A stretch of 61,994 nt of DNA from Paenibacillus alkaliterrae (GCF_021532375.1 NZ_JAKGAP010000044.1:1-61994); one strand, 5' to 3'; positions 27,544 to 37,107 are shown, counted from the first letter of the stretch. A program made the numbers and translations. The notes: generated by a model from the sequence alone, not told the origin.

Positions 27544-29433
27544 AGCGGCGATAATTTGCGAAGCTAATTTATCACCGATCGACAGAGGCCGAAAGTCTTC
27601 GACTGAGGCCTCTTTTATTTTTTTGATAGAGCCAAAATGCTTAAGCAGCAGCTTGCGACGTTTCTCCCCAATGCCCGGAATGGAGTCAAGCTTGGATTCA
27701 ATCATCGACTTGCCGCGCTGCTCGCGATGGAACGTGATTGCAAAGCGGTGAACCTCGTCCTGGATGCGCTGAAGCAAATAAAACTCCTGACTGTCCCGCG
27801 GCAGCGGTACAATTTCCGCAGGATCGCCGGTCATGAGCTGCGCCGTCTTATGCTTCGCATCCTTCACGAGCCCGCATACGGGGATATAAAGGCCGAGTTC
27901 ATTTTCCAATACATCCAGCGCAGCCGAAATCTGTCCTTTGCCGCCATCGACGACAATAAGGTCCGGCGGCGTCAAGTCCTCCTTCAGTACCCGCTCATAA
28001 CGGCGGCGTACGACCTCGCGCATCGTTTCGTAATCGTCCGGTCCCTGCACGGTTTTGACCTTGTATTTGCGGTATTCTTTGCGATCCGGTTTACCGTCCG
28101 TGAAGACAACCATTGCGGATACCGGATTCGTCCCTTGAATATTCGAGTTATCAAACGCTTCTATCCGGCGTACCTGATCTAGTCCGAGCCAATCGGCTAA
28201 CGATTCCGATGCCTTCACGCTGCGCTCCTCGTCCCGCTCGATCAGGCGGAATTTCTCGTCCAGCATGACCCTGGCGTTATCCGCAGCCATCGACACGACC
28301 TCGCTCTTGCGTCCGCGCTGCGGCATAAGTACTTTTACTTTCAGCCAGCTGTGGAGCGAAGCGATAACCTCGTCCGCCCGCGAGCCTTCCTGCTCTTCGT
28401 TCTCCGTCTGCTCGGGTACATCCTTCTGTCCCCGTACTTGATCCAGCTCCGGTGGCTGCGGAAGCAAAATTTGCTTAGGCAGTGCCGGATTATCGCTGTA
28501 ATACTGCGTAACGAACGTCATAAAGTCATCATACTCTTCCCCGTAATAAGGAAAAGTCGTTCCGCGGCGCTCAATCAGCTTCCCTTGCCGCATGTATAAA
28601 ATTTGAACGCACATCCAGCCTTTATCGACGGCATATCCGAAAATATCGCGATCCATCGCATCCGACATCGTAATTTTTTGTTTCTCCATTACTTCGTCGA
28701 CAGCAATGAGTTGATCGCGAAACTCTTTGGCCCGCTCGAATTCAAGCTGCTCGGCCGCCTCTTCCATTTTGCGCTTCAGCTCTGCTTTTACGACATCCTG
28801 CCCCCCATTCAGGAAACGGGTAATTTCTTGTATCATCCGGTCATACTCCGACTGCTCCACGTTGAATTCGCATGGCGCGATGCATTGGCCTAAATGATAA
28901 TAGAGGCACACTTTTTCCGGCAACGTCTTGCATTTGCGCAGCGGATAAAGACGGTCAAGCAGCTTCTTCGTCTGCTGGGCCGCGTACGCGTTCGGATACG
29001 GACCAAAATATTTGCCCTTATCCTTCACGATGCGGCGCGTAATTTCCAGCTTCGGATGCTTCTCGTTCGTTATTTTAATATAAGGAAAGGTTTTATCATC
29101 CTTAAGCAGCACGTTATACCTGGGATGATGCTGCTTGATCAGATTGCATTCGAGGATGAGCGCCTCCATATTGCTCGAGGTGACGATAAACTCAAAATCA
29201 CGGATTTCGGATACGAGCCGTTGAGTTTTTCCGTTGTGGCTTCCGTTAAAATAAGAACGCACCCGATTTTTGAGCACCTTCGCTTTGCCGACATATATAA
29301 TGGCGCCTTCGCTGTTTTTCATTAAATAACAGCCTGATTGATCCGGGAGCAAAGCTAGTTTGTTCCGAATCGTTTCTTTTGCTTCCGCAAGCTTCTGCTC
29401 GGCCTGCAGCCGATCCGTATGCTGATGATCCAT
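27523..29433 (-). CDS. uvrC: Excinuclease ABC subunit C
   Basis: Makes both incisions in nucleotide excision repair with UvrA and UvrB. It has an N-terminal GIY-YIG nuclease ([20 protein letters not shown]), a UVR motif near residues 200-240, an RNase H-like nuclease ([28 protein letters not shown]) and tandem helix-hairpin-helix motifs ([19 protein letters not shown]). ATG 29433 (MDHQHTD) follows GGAGG; the longer frame to 29478 has no site. Confidence 0.96.
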   Translation of the reverse strand: MDHQHTDRLQAEQKLAEAKETIRNKLALLPDQSGCYLMKNSEGAIIYVGKAKVLKNRVRSYFNGSHNGKTQRLVSEIRDFEFIVTSSNMEALILECNLIKQHHPRYNVLLKDDKTFPYIKITNEKHPKLEITRRIVKDKGKYFGPYPNAYAAQQTKKLLDRLYPLRKCKTLPEKVCLYYHLGQCIAPCEFNVEQSEYDRMIQEITRFLNGGQDVVKAELKRKMEEAAEQLEFERAKEFRDQLIAVDEVMEKQKITMSDAMDRDIFGYAVDKGWMCVQILYMRQGKLIERRGTTFPYYGEEYDDFMTFVTQYYSDNPALPKQILLPQPPELDQVRGQKDVPEQTENEEQEGSRADEVIASLHSWLKVKVLMPQRGRKSEVVSMAADNARVMLDEKFRLIERDEERSVKASESLADWLGLDQVRRIEAFDNSNIQGTNPVSAMVVFTDGKPDRKEYRKYKVKTVQGPDDYETMREVVRRRYERVLKEDLTPPDLIVVDGGKGQISAALDVLENELGLYIPVCGLVKDAKHKTAQLMTGDPAEIVPLPRDSQEFYLLQRIQDEVHRFAITFHREQRGKSMIESKLDSIPGIGEKRRKLLLKHFGSIKKIKEASVEDFRPLSIGDKLASQIIAALGEESS

Positions 29434-29519
29434 GCTTTCGCCTCCGACTGCCATAACTTTATGTTCACATTTTAGCATACCTGGATTGTATTTTGTCTTA
29501 TAATTGTCACCGGTATTGC

Positions 29520-29549
29520 TTTACAACTGTTCGGGAGTTTGGGTATACT
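29520..29549 (+). promoter_or_regulatory. Promoter of the YqzM-like gene
   Basis: TTTACA (29520-29525), an 18-base spacer and TATACT (29544-29549), about 90 bases upstream of the small membrane protein. Confidence 0.55.
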
Positions 29550-29639
29550 ATTATCAGTTGATTCAACCGATACTACATGATGACGGCCGCTTATGGCCGT
29601 GGCAGAAAGAGTCGGTCTTTTTCAAGGAGGACGCCAACG

Positions 29640-29786
29640 ATGGAGAACGTAAGAGACCCGCGCGAGCATTATAATGAAGAACCTCGCCACGACTTGATGG
29701 ATGTCGTATTCGGCTTTGGCGGCATGCTCGGTTTTATGACCGTTATTTTCGCCATAGCTGTTATCGTGAAATTCATTATCTCGTAA
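29640..29786 (+). CDS. YqzM-like small membrane protein
   Basis: A 48-residue protein with a charged N-terminus (MENVRDPREHYNEEPRHDL) and one C-terminal membrane helix (FGGMLGFMTVIFAIAVIVKF). It resembles the YqzM family of Bacillales, whose role is unknown. ATG 29640 has an AAGGAGGAC site, and a promoter and strong terminator flank it, so it is a real independent unit. Confidence 0.72.
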   Translation: MENVRDPREHYNEEPRHDLMDVVFGFGGMLGFMTVIFAIAVIVKFIIS

Positions 29787-29793
29787 CGGAAAA

Positions 29794-29818
29794 GGAGCAG
29801 CCTGCTGCTCTTTTTTTT
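29794..29818 (+). terminator. Terminator of the YqzM-like gene
   Basis: GAGCAGC and GCTGCTC arms with a two-base loop followed by eight T residues. Confidence 0.85.
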
Positions 29819-29825
29819 ATACGAT

Positions 29826-29878
29826 CAAAGAAGCTCCGTCCCCGCGGCATTTGCCTCAGGTACGGAGCTTCTTTTTTA
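29826..29878. terminator. Bidirectional terminator between yqzM-like gene and dnaI
   Basis: AAGAAGCTCCGT and ACGGAGCTTCTT arms across a loop of about 24 bases, with T-rich flanks on both strands. It serves dnaI on the minus strand. Confidence 0.75.
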
Positions 29879-29892
29879 AGTTGGTTAATCGA

Positions 29893-30849
29893 CTATTTGC
29901 GTCCGCGCTTATTTTCCCCCGTTACCATAACGACCTCTACATAAGGCCGGATCCGGTCCATAATTCGCTGCCCCTTATGGAGCTCGTCGCCATCCTTGCT
30001 CGTAAAGCTAAAATGCTGCTCGAGCGCCTCGAGCTCGTAGTTGGACGTATAGAACGTCGGCTTCCGCTGCATGCGGTAATTGAGAATTGCGCCCAGCACG
30101 TGATCGCGAACCCAGGGATTCAAATTTTCCGCCCCCATGTCGTCAAAGATCAGAAGATCGGTTTCCTTCATCATCTCAACCGTTTCCTTCAGCTTGCCCG
30201 GCTCATGCATAAGCGATTTCAAATCCTCGACAAAGTCGGGCATATAGACGATGACGCCGGAATACCCAGCCTTTGCCAGCTCATTGAGCAGGTAGCACAT
30301 TAGAAATGTTTTGCCCGTTCCGAATCGTCCGGCCAAATATAGACCTTCCTCCTGCAAGCCATGCTCCTTCGTCCGATCGATGTACCGCAGCACTTGACCG
30401 ACGGCCTTCGCCCTCTCCAAATCGTTCGTTAAAATTTCGTCGGAGGAGTAACCGCGCTGCAGCGCCTTCTCGTCGATATAGAAGCTGCGAATGCGGCTGC
30501 GTATATGATCCTCCTTCTGACGGGCAATAAACCTCTTGCACGCTGCCTTTCGATCATTCAGCTGCGTATAGCCATTCACCGTATCGCAGCTAAGCAGCGT
30601 ATAGTGACCCTCAAAATCATTCGGGCATTTCTCAAGACCGGGACAATTGGAGCAGCTGCGATATTCGGTAACGTACTGATAAACGCGACTAAGATTAATC
30701 TTAATCGTGTGTTCGTCCAGCTCCGGATATTTCTCGCGCAGTTTTCCGACAAGCGGCTCTGCGAGCAGCTCCGTCAGCTTCTGTTCCGCCTGCTCCGTTA
30801 TCGCCCGTCCTGTCGGCCATGCCTTCAGCATTTCCCCCAATGATTCCAT
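29893..30849 (-). CDS. dnaI: Primosomal protein DnaI (helicase loader ATPase)
   Basis: AAA+ ATPase that loads the replicative helicase DnaC. The N-terminal zinc-binding region shows CSNCPGLEKCPNDFEGHY and a later Cys; Walker A is GRFGTGKTF near residue 180 and Walker B LLIFDDMGAE. ATG 30849 (MESLGEML) lies behind GGAGGGGTGAG. The start overlaps the end of dnaB, so the two are coupled. Order dnaB-dnaI is as in Bacillus. Confidence 0.94.
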   Translation of the reverse strand: MESLGEMLKAWPTGRAITEQAEQKLTELLAEPLVGKLREKYPELDEHTIKINLSRVYQYVTEYRSCSNCPGLEKCPNDFEGHYTLLSCDTVNGYTQLNDRKAACKRFIARQKEDHIRSRIRSFYIDEKALQRGYSSDEILTNDLERAKAVGQVLRYIDRTKEHGLQEEGLYLAGRFGTGKTFLMCYLLNELAKAGYSGVIVYMPDFVEDLKSLMHEPGKLKETVEMMKETDLLIFDDMGAENLNPWVRDHVLGAILNYRMQRKPTFYTSNYELEALEQHFSFTSKDGDELHKGQRIMDRIRPYVEVVMVTGENKRGRK

Positions 30850-30866
30850 TGTCTGCTCACCCCTCC

Positions 30867-32399
30867 TCATTTATTCCCGTCTAATTTGCGTGCCAGCTTA
30901 CGCAGCTCCTCAAGCTCATCGGCCGATACCGCGGAGCCAGATTGACCGTCCTGCACGATCGGAATCGAAGGCTTGCGCGATGTGCCGCGGCTGCGTCCAG
31001 TCCCCTTGTTTCCGCCATAAGCGCTGCCGCCCGAACCGCTGTAGCCAGATGCCGCTTCCTTCCGCCGTTCCTTGTCCTGCTCAACCTGCGCTTGCTCTCT
31101 TACATAATGGACAGCCTTCTCGAAACTATCTATTTGCTTCACAAGCATGTTCGACGCCACTGCATCGAGAAACGTCTTCGTCACACGCTGTGCATCATTC
31201 GTTCCGATAACATAATGAATAAGTACGTTAATAACCGGTGCCGCCAGCTTATAATTCAAATCGATCCGCTCAAACACGCGTTCAATCCAATCCGGAACCG
31301 CACCGGGGAAAAAGCGCTGCAAAAACCTCGTATGAGGCTCATTCCGCATAAGCATATTATATTGCTGGATATCGCAGCGTCCCAGCAGTTGGTTCGGCAC
31401 TTGCAAATAATGCTGCTCTTTCACTTCATATTCCTCGGTCAATTCATCCGACTCGGCCGGAGCTTCGTTTGCCATGACTTGCGTCTTAGCCATCGTCCGC
31501 TGCCGGTCGCCCTCCCGCTTCTTATCCTGACGATAAAACTGGTTTGCCCGAAGCTGAAGCTCGTCAACGTTCAAAGCGCCGCTATCGCCGAAAATGCCGT
31601 CCTCATCGAGAAGCCTGCAAATGTCCGCAACGGTCAGGCTGTATTTGTAAGCGACATAATTAACCTGTGCCAGCTGCTCCTCGTCGCCTCTCAGCCGTTC
31701 AACGAATCGGCGGTTCGCCGAATTACGCGGAAATCTCAATATAATTTCTCCATATGGAATACCCGCGGTAGACAGCGCCGGCCGCGCTGCGGCTTGCCGC
31801 GACGGAGCAACCTCGGTCAGCGCTTGTTCAAGCTCTTCGTCAACCGACTGCATATTTAGCTTAAACAGCTCGTAAAAAGGCACCGAAATATTCTCTTTGT
31901 TCAGCCCGGCGCCTGCCAGCTCGTCCGGCTCGACAGCGCCAAAAGATTCCCGAAGCGAGATTACGGCATATTTGCCTACCTTATCCCTCAGCAGCATCGT
32001 CAAATGCATATTTCGGAAAAACTCGGCCGGTGAAAGCGGCTGCGACAGCTCGTACTCATATATGACATCCGCATTGTCCGGCAAGCCTAACCGCGACGTC
32101 TGCAGCAAGCCGACCGCTTCAAGCTTAGACGCTTGCTCTATCAAATGCTTTCGGCTCTTCTCATTCATCTCCAGCCCAAGTCCAAGAAACAGCTTGCGCT
32201 GCGGTTCTAAAGACGAATAACCGGAACATCCCTCCGCTATTCCGTGATACAGCTGTTGATAGAATGCGACGGCAAAAGCGCCAATCATCGGCTGATAGAT
32301 TAGCGACAACATTTTATAGTCAAGGCTGCTTAGCGAAAAATCGCGGAATATGTAGTAGCGATGATGCTCTGTATATTGCAATATATTATTGATGCGCAT
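30867..32399 (-). CDS. dnaB: Replication initiation and membrane attachment protein DnaB
   Basis: Primosome co-loader that recruits DnaI and helicase at oriC and stalled forks in Bacillales. The 510-residue protein contains two DnaB_2/DnaD-type winged-helix regions and the YxxxIxxWxx-like C-terminal part (ELRKLARKLDGNK at the end). A low-complexity Gly/Ser-rich stretch occurs near residues 460-480 (YSGSGGSAYGGNKGTG). No membrane helix is evident. It is upstream of and coupled to dnaI. Confidence 0.92.
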   Translation of the reverse strand: MRINNILQYTEHHRYYIFRDFSLSSLDYKMLSLIYQPMIGAFAVAFYQQLYHGIAEGCSGYSSLEPQRKLFLGLGLEMNEKSRKHLIEQASKLEAVGLLQTSRLGLPDNADVIYEYELSQPLSPAEFFRNMHLTMLLRDKVGKYAVISLRESFGAVEPDELAGAGLNKENISVPFYELFKLNMQSVDEELEQALTEVAPSRQAAARPALSTAGIPYGEIILRFPRNSANRRFVERLRGDEEQLAQVNYVAYKYSLTVADICRLLDEDGIFGDSGALNVDELQLRANQFYRQDKKREGDRQRTMAKTQVMANEAPAESDELTEEYEVKEQHYLQVPNQLLGRCDIQQYNMLMRNEPHTRFLQRFFPGAVPDWIERVFERIDLNYKLAAPVINVLIHYVIGTNDAQRVTKTFLDAVASNMLVKQIDSFEKAVHYVREQAQVEQDKERRKEAASGYSGSGGSAYGGNKGTGRSRGTSRKPSIPIVQDGQSGSAVSADELEELRKLARKLDGNK

Positions 32400-32471
32400 T
32401 GCATCGACTCCATCCCTAGCTTTCTCTCTATCATTTTAGCATAAAAACGCCGCTCCCGGACGAGTCGAAAA

Positions 32472-32500
32472 ATAGAAAAATCCCCCGAATGAGGGATTTC
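32472..32500 (-). terminator. Terminator of the yuiB-like gene
   Basis: AAATCCC and GGGGATTT arms followed by TTCTATTTTT on the minus strand. Confidence 0.65.
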
Positions 32501-32504
32501 TTTA

Positions 32505-32795
32505 TTAGAACATTTTGTAGCCGCCCTTGCGCAGCGCTTGAATGGCCCAGCCGCTTACGTATGCGCCGGCAAGCGCGCCGATGACCGGTATGTAATCGAC
32601 TATCGTATAGTGAGCGAAGTTTTCGATCGTAGCTGTTGCCGAATCATCCCAAGGAGCCCATATGCCAAGCGGAATAAGTACAATTATAAATAAATATATC
32701 GGAAACCATGTTGTTTTGAGCAGCATATTCAAAATAAATCCAATGCCGAACATCATGACCAGAAACAGCACCGTCGCTATCATTAATTGCAGCAT
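32505..32795 (-). CDS. yuiB: YuiB-like small membrane protein
   Basis: A 96-residue protein with three or more hydrophobic segments (LMIATVLFLVMMFGIGFIL, YLFIIVLIPLGIW, VIGALAGAYVSGWAI). It resembles YuiB of Bacillales, which lies near the YumB NADH dehydrogenase and YumC reductase genes; both homologues are close by here. Function unknown. ATG 32795 has a GAAAGGAGAAG site; the longer frame to 32876 has none. Confidence 0.75.
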   Translation of the reverse strand: MLQLMIATVLFLVMMFGIGFILNMLLKTTWFPIYLFIIVLIPLGIWAPWDDSATATIENFAHYTIVDYIPVIGALAGAYVSGWAIQALRKGGYKMF

Positions 32796-32887
32796 CCTAA
32801 CTTCTCCTTTCAGACTCTCGTTTCTTAGTTTAAATAATGGTGCTATGGAAGTCAATCCGCTAGGGATAAATGTCACAAGACCGCCAT

Positions 32888-32917
32888 TTGCTCCGCTTAG
32901 TCACATTGCGATACAAT
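32888..32917 (+). promoter_or_regulatory. Promoter of hemQ
   Basis: TTGCTC (32888-32893), an 18-base spacer and TACAAT (32912-32917), 43 bases upstream of the ATG. Confidence 0.5.
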
Positions 32918-32960
32918 GATCTCAGCATCATCAAGAAGCTTGAAAGGAGCATTTATCCAA

Positions 32961-33707
32961 ATGAGTGAAGCAGCACAAACGCTGGAGGGCTGGTATGCCC
33001 TGCATGATTTTCGCAGCATAGATTGGACGGCATGGCGCTTGGCCGATGAAAGCGAGCGCAGCCGTGCACTGGATGAGCTGCAATCTTTCTTGCAGCAATG
33101 GACGAAGACGGAGGAAAATAAACAAGGCAGTACGGCGGTATATTCCATCGTCGGCCAGAAAGCTGATTTCGTGTTCATGCATTTGCGCGAAAGCTTGGAG
33201 GAGCTCAGCGCGATCGAAACGGCGTTCAACAAAACGACATTCGCCAGCTTCACTTACCCGGTACATTCGTACGTAAGCATTGTGGAGCTGAGCAACTACA
33301 TGGCGCAGCCGGGCTCCGATCCGCTGCAAAATCCGGACATTATCGCCAGATTGAAGCCAACGTTGCCGAAAGCGGGTCACATTTGTTTCTATCCAATGAA
33401 CAAGCGCCGCGACGGCAATGATAACTGGTACATGCTTGCGATGGACGAGCGTAAATCCTTAATGCGGAGCCATGGCATGATCGGTCGCCAGTACGCCGGC
33501 AAGGTGAAACAAATCATTACCGGCTCCGTTGGTTTCGACAACTGGGAATGGGGCGTTACACTGTTCGCGGACGACGCGCTTCAATTCAAAAAGCTGATCT
33601 ATGAAATGCGCTTTGACGAAGTCAGCGCCCGCTACGCAGATTTCGGAGACTTCTACGTGGGCAACCTGCTTAATGAAGAGAAGTTTGCTGCCATGCTGCA
33701 AATATAA
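32961..33707 (+). CDS. hemQ: Coproheme decarboxylase HemQ
   Basis: Last step of the Gram-positive coproporphyrin-dependent heme pathway, converting coproheme to heme b. The 248-residue chlorite dismutase-like protein shows the reactive Tyr in FYPMNKRR and the proximal His in [12 protein letters not shown] 32961 follows GAAAGGAG. It is convergent with the ndh unit and separated from it by a strong bidirectional terminator. Confidence 0.95.
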   Translation: MSEAAQTLEGWYALHDFRSIDWTAWRLADESERSRALDELQSFLQQWTKTEENKQGSTAVYSIVGQKADFVFMHLRESLEELSAIETAFNKTTFASFTYPVHSYVSIVELSNYMAQPGSDPLQNPDIIARLKPTLPKAGHICFYPMNKRRDGNDNWYMLAMDERKSLMRSHGMIGRQYAGKVKQIITGSVGFDNWEWGVTLFADDALQFKKLIYEMRFDEVSARYADFGDFYVGNLLNEEKFAAMLQI

Positions 33708-33728
33708 TTGTAACTTTCATAATAGGAG

Positions 33729-33785
33729 AAAAAGGCTTTCGCAGATGAGCAGCGTATAAAACGCCGCTAAGCGAAAGCCTTTTTC
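33729..33785. terminator. Bidirectional terminator between hemQ and the ndh unit
   Basis: AAAAAGGCTTTCGC and GCGAAAGCCTTTTT form a 14-bp stem, with an inner AGCAGCG/CGCCGCT stem; A and T runs flank both sides. Confidence 0.85.
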
Positions 33786-33819
33786 TATTTTCGAGACGGT
33801 TTTCCCGTTTTATTATGAC

Positions 33820-34074
33820 CTAATCGTCTTCCTCATCTAAACCGAGCCGCTTCGCTTCCAAATACTCTTGGGTAGCTCTGTCGCGTTCGCGACCTTTATC
33901 CTTCAACCGCTCAATCGCAGGCTGAATGAGCAGGTCCACTTCTTTTTGCACCGTATAAGCCAAGTCATACCGATTTTGCGATTCCAGAAATGAACCGACT
34001 TCCATCAACGCGTTGTAACGGTCAAGCTCATCTCTCGTTAGCAAGCCGCGGACTTGTACGCTGCAGTGTCTCAT
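33820..34074 (-). CDS. Uncharacterised 84-residue protein coupled to ndh
   Basis: I do not recognise this family. The sequence is charged and predicted helical, with MRHCSVQVRGLL at the start and an acidic end (GLDEEDD); no membrane segment or signal peptide is seen. Its ATG overlaps the ndh stop as TAATG, so it should be translated together with NADH dehydrogenase. That coupling suggests a partner or regulator of Ndh, which is inference. Confidence 0.65.
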   Translation of the reverse strand: MRHCSVQVRGLLTRDELDRYNALMEVGSFLESQNRYDLAYTVQKEVDLLIQPAIERLKDKGRERDRATQEYLEAKRLGLDEEDD

Positions 34075-35267
34075 TATAGAAATTTTCCTTTACGAAGAAC
34101 GAGCGGGATGCCACCGATAATAAACAGGTAACGGAGGTCGATCAATTTTTTCAGCCATGCTGCTGTGCGGCCCTTGTACTTCTTGCCAAAAGCGATACCG
34201 ATTGCTTCGCCTTTGCCGAGCGATGCCACTGTACCTTTGTTGCTGAATGTAAAGCCCTTCAGCGGCTGATTGCGGATCGAAGCGACAAGGTTATGCGCGC
34301 AAACGACGCCTTGCTGCATGGCGATTTGGGCAGTCGGCGGATAGGGACGGCCTTCCGGGTTGAACATCAGCGAGTTATCGCCGACGATGTATATGTTCTC
34401 ATTGCCAGGCGAACGTAGGAATTCATCAACCTTTACGCGGCCGCGCATCGTTTCGAAGCCGGCTTCTTCGATCAGGCGGTTTCCGCGAATTCCTCCTGTC
34501 CAAATAACCGTTGAAGATTTGATTTCCTCGCCTTCGCCGACAACTACGCCTTCTGGCGAGCATTCCTTAATAGCCGTGCCAATGCGGAACGTAACGCCCT
34601 TCTTCGTCAAGACGTCCATGCCGTATTCCACAAGCTCAGGATCGAAGCCGGGAAGCGCGGTAGGCGCAGCTTCAATATTATAAATTTTGACGAGCGCCGG
34701 ATCTACGTCGAACTGCTTGCAAAGCTCCGGAATACGATCGGAAAGCTCTCCAACGAATTCGATACCCGTGAAGCCTGCTCCGCCGACTATGAAAGTCAAA
34801 TAGTCGGTGCGATGCGGCTCGCGCTTGTAACGGGCGAATTGGTATTCAATATGTTCGCGGATCAGACGAACCGAGTTTATGCTGCGAATGTTCATCGCAT
34901 GCTCGCCAAGACCCGGGATCCCGAATGTTTCCGGCTCGCCGCCTAGGCCGATTACCAAATAATCGTAAGACAGCGTACCGTCCTCAAGAATAACCTTCTT
35001 ATCCTGCGGGCGAATTTGCACGACTGTCGATTTAACGAAATCGATTTTAAATTCATCGATCAGCCTGGAGATGCTGACGCGGGCATTTTCCGGATTGTCT
35101 GTACCGGCAGCCGGCATGTGAAGATGTGTCGTAATATAATGATAGTCATGTTTATTAACCAACGTTACGTCCGCTTCATTGTAGTTCAATTCTTTTTGCA
35201 AGCGAAGTGCGGTTAAAATTCCACCGTAGCCTGCCCCAAGAATAACAATTTTAGGTATGTTACTCAT
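34074..35267 (-). CDS. ndh: Type II NADH dehydrogenase (YumB/Ndh-like)
   Basis: Non-proton-pumping NADH:menaquinone oxidoreductase on the inner membrane face. The 397-residue flavoprotein has the FAD motif VILGAGYGGILTAL at the N-terminus and the NADH fold VGGAGFTGIEFVGEL near residue 165. IYIVGDNSLM is the second FAD contact. A basic and aromatic C-terminus (LRKGKFL) could attach to membrane. A Rex-like operator lies in the promoter, matching redox control of respiratory NADH dehydrogenase. Confidence 0.93.
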   Translation of the reverse strand: MSNIPKIVILGAGYGGILTALRLQKELNYNEADVTLVNKHDYHYITTHLHMPAAGTDNPENARVSISRLIDEFKIDFVKSTVVQIRPQDKKVILEDGTLSYDYLVIGLGGEPETFGIPGLGEHAMNIRSINSVRLIREHIEYQFARYKREPHRTDYLTFIVGGAGFTGIEFVGELSDRIPELCKQFDVDPALVKIYNIEAAPTALPGFDPELVEYGMDVLTKKGVTFRIGTAIKECSPEGVVVGEGEEIKSSTVIWTGGIRGNRLIEEAGFETMRGRVKVDEFLRSPGNENIYIVGDNSLMFNPEGRPYPPTAQIAMQQGVVCAHNLVASIRNQPLKGFTFSNKGTVASLGKGEAIGIAFGKKYKGRTAAWLKKLIDLRYLFIIGGIPLVLRKGKFL

Positions 35268-35302
35268 CGAATAATCCCATCCATTCCTAATGTCTATTTA
35301 TA

Positions 35303-35320
35303 TTGTGAAATATTACACAA
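35303..35320. promoter_or_regulatory. Rex-like operator in the ndh promoter region
   Basis: TTGTGAAATATTACACAA matches the Rex consensus TTGTGAANNNNTTCACAA with one mismatch. On the minus strand a TATAAA -10 follows immediately, so bound Rex would block ndh transcription. The rest of 35321-35545 is A+T-rich and contains the divergent upstream region of the reductase gene. Confidence 0.72.
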
Positions 35321-35545
35321 GCTAAACCGAAAAATAATGATGATAAGTTCAGTGTGTCCTTTTGAAGCCGTTTTATCAATGATTCACTCGCAACATACAT
35401 CAGAAATATTACATAGTTTTCACGGAAAGTTCAAGGGCAAATTATACGAAATTGTTTAGAAGTCTATACAAATTAATTATTTCCTTCTTCTGGCATGAAA
35501 GTTTATAATTAAAACCGTAAAGCTTATTACGTGGAGGTGGCAGCA

Positions 35546-36547
35546 TTGTCTAACCCTGAAACATCGTTGAACCCTGTCGATATCGTCATTATCGGAGGAG
35601 GTCCTGCAGGCTTGTTCGCTGCATTCTATGGCGGAATGCGCCAAGCATCGGTCAAGCTTATCGAGAGCATGCCCCAACTGGGAGGACAGCTTGCAGCGCT
35701 TTATCCTGAAAAATATATTTACGACGTCGCCGGTTTTCCTAAAGTTACCGCACAGGAATTAGTCGATCGTTTGAAGGAGCAGCTCGAGCATTTCAAGCCG
35801 GAAATATGTTTGGAGGAGAAGGTCACAAATGTCATCAAGCATGACGAGCGCCTCTTTGAAATTAAAACGGACAAATCCGTTCATTACGCGAAAGCCGTCA
35901 TTATAACGGCTGGGGTTGGCGCCTTCGAGCCCCGCCGTCTGGAATTGCCGGAAGCAGCTAAGTACGAAAAGAAGAATCTTCATTATTTTGTCGGTGATTT
36001 GCAGCAGTTTGCCGGGCAAAAGGTTTTAATAAGCGGCGGAGGCGACTCAGCGGTCGATTGGTCGCTAATGCTGGAGCCGATAGCCGAAAACGTAACTCTC
36101 ATTCACCGTCGGGATAAATTCCGGGCACATGAGCATAGCGTAGAGAACCTTATGAATTCAAAGGTAAACGTTCTGACTCCGAAAGAAATTACGGCTCTTC
36201 ATGGCGATGAGTTCATTAACAAAGTAACGTTAAGCGATGTCAAAACGAAGGAAACGTCAGAGCTTGAGGCAGATGCCGTCATCGTCAACTTTGGCTTCAT
36301 TTCATCGCTTGGTCCCATAGCCGATTGGGGGATCGATATTCAAGGCGGCTCCATTGCCGTTGATACGCGTATGGCAACGAACATTGAAGGAATCTTTGCG
36401 GCGGGCGATATTACGACCTATCCCGGCAAGCTGAAGCTTATTGCTGTCGGCTTCGGTGAAGCGCCAACGGCCATTAACAATGCGAAGGTATACGTCGATC
36501 CGAGCGCGAAGCTTTCTCCCGGACACAGCAGCAATATGAAGCTATAG
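35546..36547 (+). CDS. Ferredoxin/flavodoxin-NADP reductase (YumC type)
   Basis: Thioredoxin-reductase-like ferredoxin:NADP oxidoreductase. The 333-residue protein has [17 protein letters not shown] (FAD) and [17 protein letters not shown] (NADP) and lacks the CxxC of thioredoxin reductase, as expected for this type. The C-terminal FAD contact is [18 protein letters not shown]. The start is TTG 35546, six bases behind GGAGGTG; the outer GTG at 35531 overlaps that site. It is divergent from ndh, as yumB and yumC are neighbours in Bacillus. Confidence 0.9.
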   Translation: MSNPETSLNPVDIVIIGGGPAGLFAAFYGGMRQASVKLIESMPQLGGQLAALYPEKYIYDVAGFPKVTAQELVDRLKEQLEHFKPEICLEEKVTNVIKHDERLFEIKTDKSVHYAKAVIITAGVGAFEPRRLELPEAAKYEKKNLHYFVGDLQQFAGQKVLISGGGDSAVDWSLMLEPIAENVTLIHRRDKFRAHEHSVENLMNSKVNVLTPKEITALHGDEFINKVTLSDVKTKETSELEADAVIVNFGFISSLGPIADWGIDIQGGSIAVDTRMATNIEGIFAAGDITTYPGKLKLIAVGFGEAPTAINNAKVYVDPSAKLSPGHSSNMKL

Positions 36548-36564
36548 AAATAATTTTAAAAAAT

Positions 36565-36655
36565 AAATATAAGGGTATCCTAACCTAGGCAAAGCCATTG
36601 CATTCACCTACTGCATTCATATGCATGGCGGGCCGAGGAGGATACCCTTATGTTT
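36565..36655 (+). promoter_or_regulatory. Long hairpin sequestering the ribosome-binding site of the zinc-ribbon gene
   Basis: The arms ATAAGGGTATCCT (36569-36581) and AGGATACCCTTAT (36639-36651) are perfect inverted repeats. Flanking bases 36565-36568 also pair with 36652-36655. Two further stems lie inside: 36584-36590 with 36632-36638 (one mismatch), and 36594-36603 with 36621-36629 (one bulge). The GAGGAGG site and the ATG at 36650 both lie in the stem. It could be an RNA control element or the remnant of a small palindromic element. Confidence 0.65.
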
Positions 36656-36892
36656 TGTCCGGTTTGTAACGGAATTCAATCGCTGCATGGCAGCTGCTCC
36701 TTCTGTGGCGGAACAGTTATGGATGGCGGCCGAATGTCGGATTATGCAGGACCTTACGCTCCTTACGAGCAGATCGAGTTTGAACAGCGCCAAGACGACG
36801 CTAATATGCAAAATAATCATGTCTGCAAACACCTGCTTTATTGTTCGACCTGTGAGCAAATAACTGAGGCTGCGGTTAAGGAGTGGGATTAG
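36650..36892 (+). CDS. Small zinc-ribbon-like protein, unknown function
   Basis: An 80-residue protein with N-terminal CPVC and CSFCGG knuckles and a C-terminal HLLYCSTC pair, giving two likely zinc sites. No family was recognised. The ATG follows GAGGAGG, but site and start are buried in a strong hairpin. It is convergent with sda, 30 bases apart. Possible roles are RNA/DNA or protein binding; this is not established. Confidence 0.7.
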   Translation: MFCPVCNGIQSLHGSCSFCGGTVMDGGRMSDYAGPYAPYEQIEFEQRQDDANMQNNHVCKHLLYCSTCEQITEAAVKEWD

Positions 36893-36922
36893 CAATCGCT
36901 TGCTAACGGTTTATAACATGCT

Positions 36923-37066
36923 TTATGCGGTAATTTGGTAGGCTTCGGGATTGACACGTCTGCGCTTCAATTCAATCGCAAGCATTCGAATAAATTCTGG
37001 CTCTAATTCAAATTGAATAGCTGCATAATAAGTGTCTACCAGCATTTCGTCAGATAGTAGCTCCAT
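36923..37066 (-). CDS. sda: Sporulation inhibitor Sda
   Basis: Translating the minus strand from ATG 37066 gives a 47-residue protein that begins MELLSDEMLVDTYYAAIQ and continues with EFIRMLAIELKRRRV. This matches the helical hairpin of Sda, which blocks the KinA-type sporulation kinase when replication is perturbed (RKLSDELL... in Bacillus). A GAAAGGGTG site lies upstream. It is too short for routine ORF calling. The DnaA-box cluster upstream is the known control logic for sda and strongly supports the call. Confidence 0.9.
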   Translation of the reverse strand: MELLSDEMLVDTYYAAIQFELEPEFIRMLAIELKRRRVNPEAYQITA

Positions 37067-37107
37067 ACTACACACCCTTTCTTCCATTCATTGATTATTG
37101 CTTTTTC

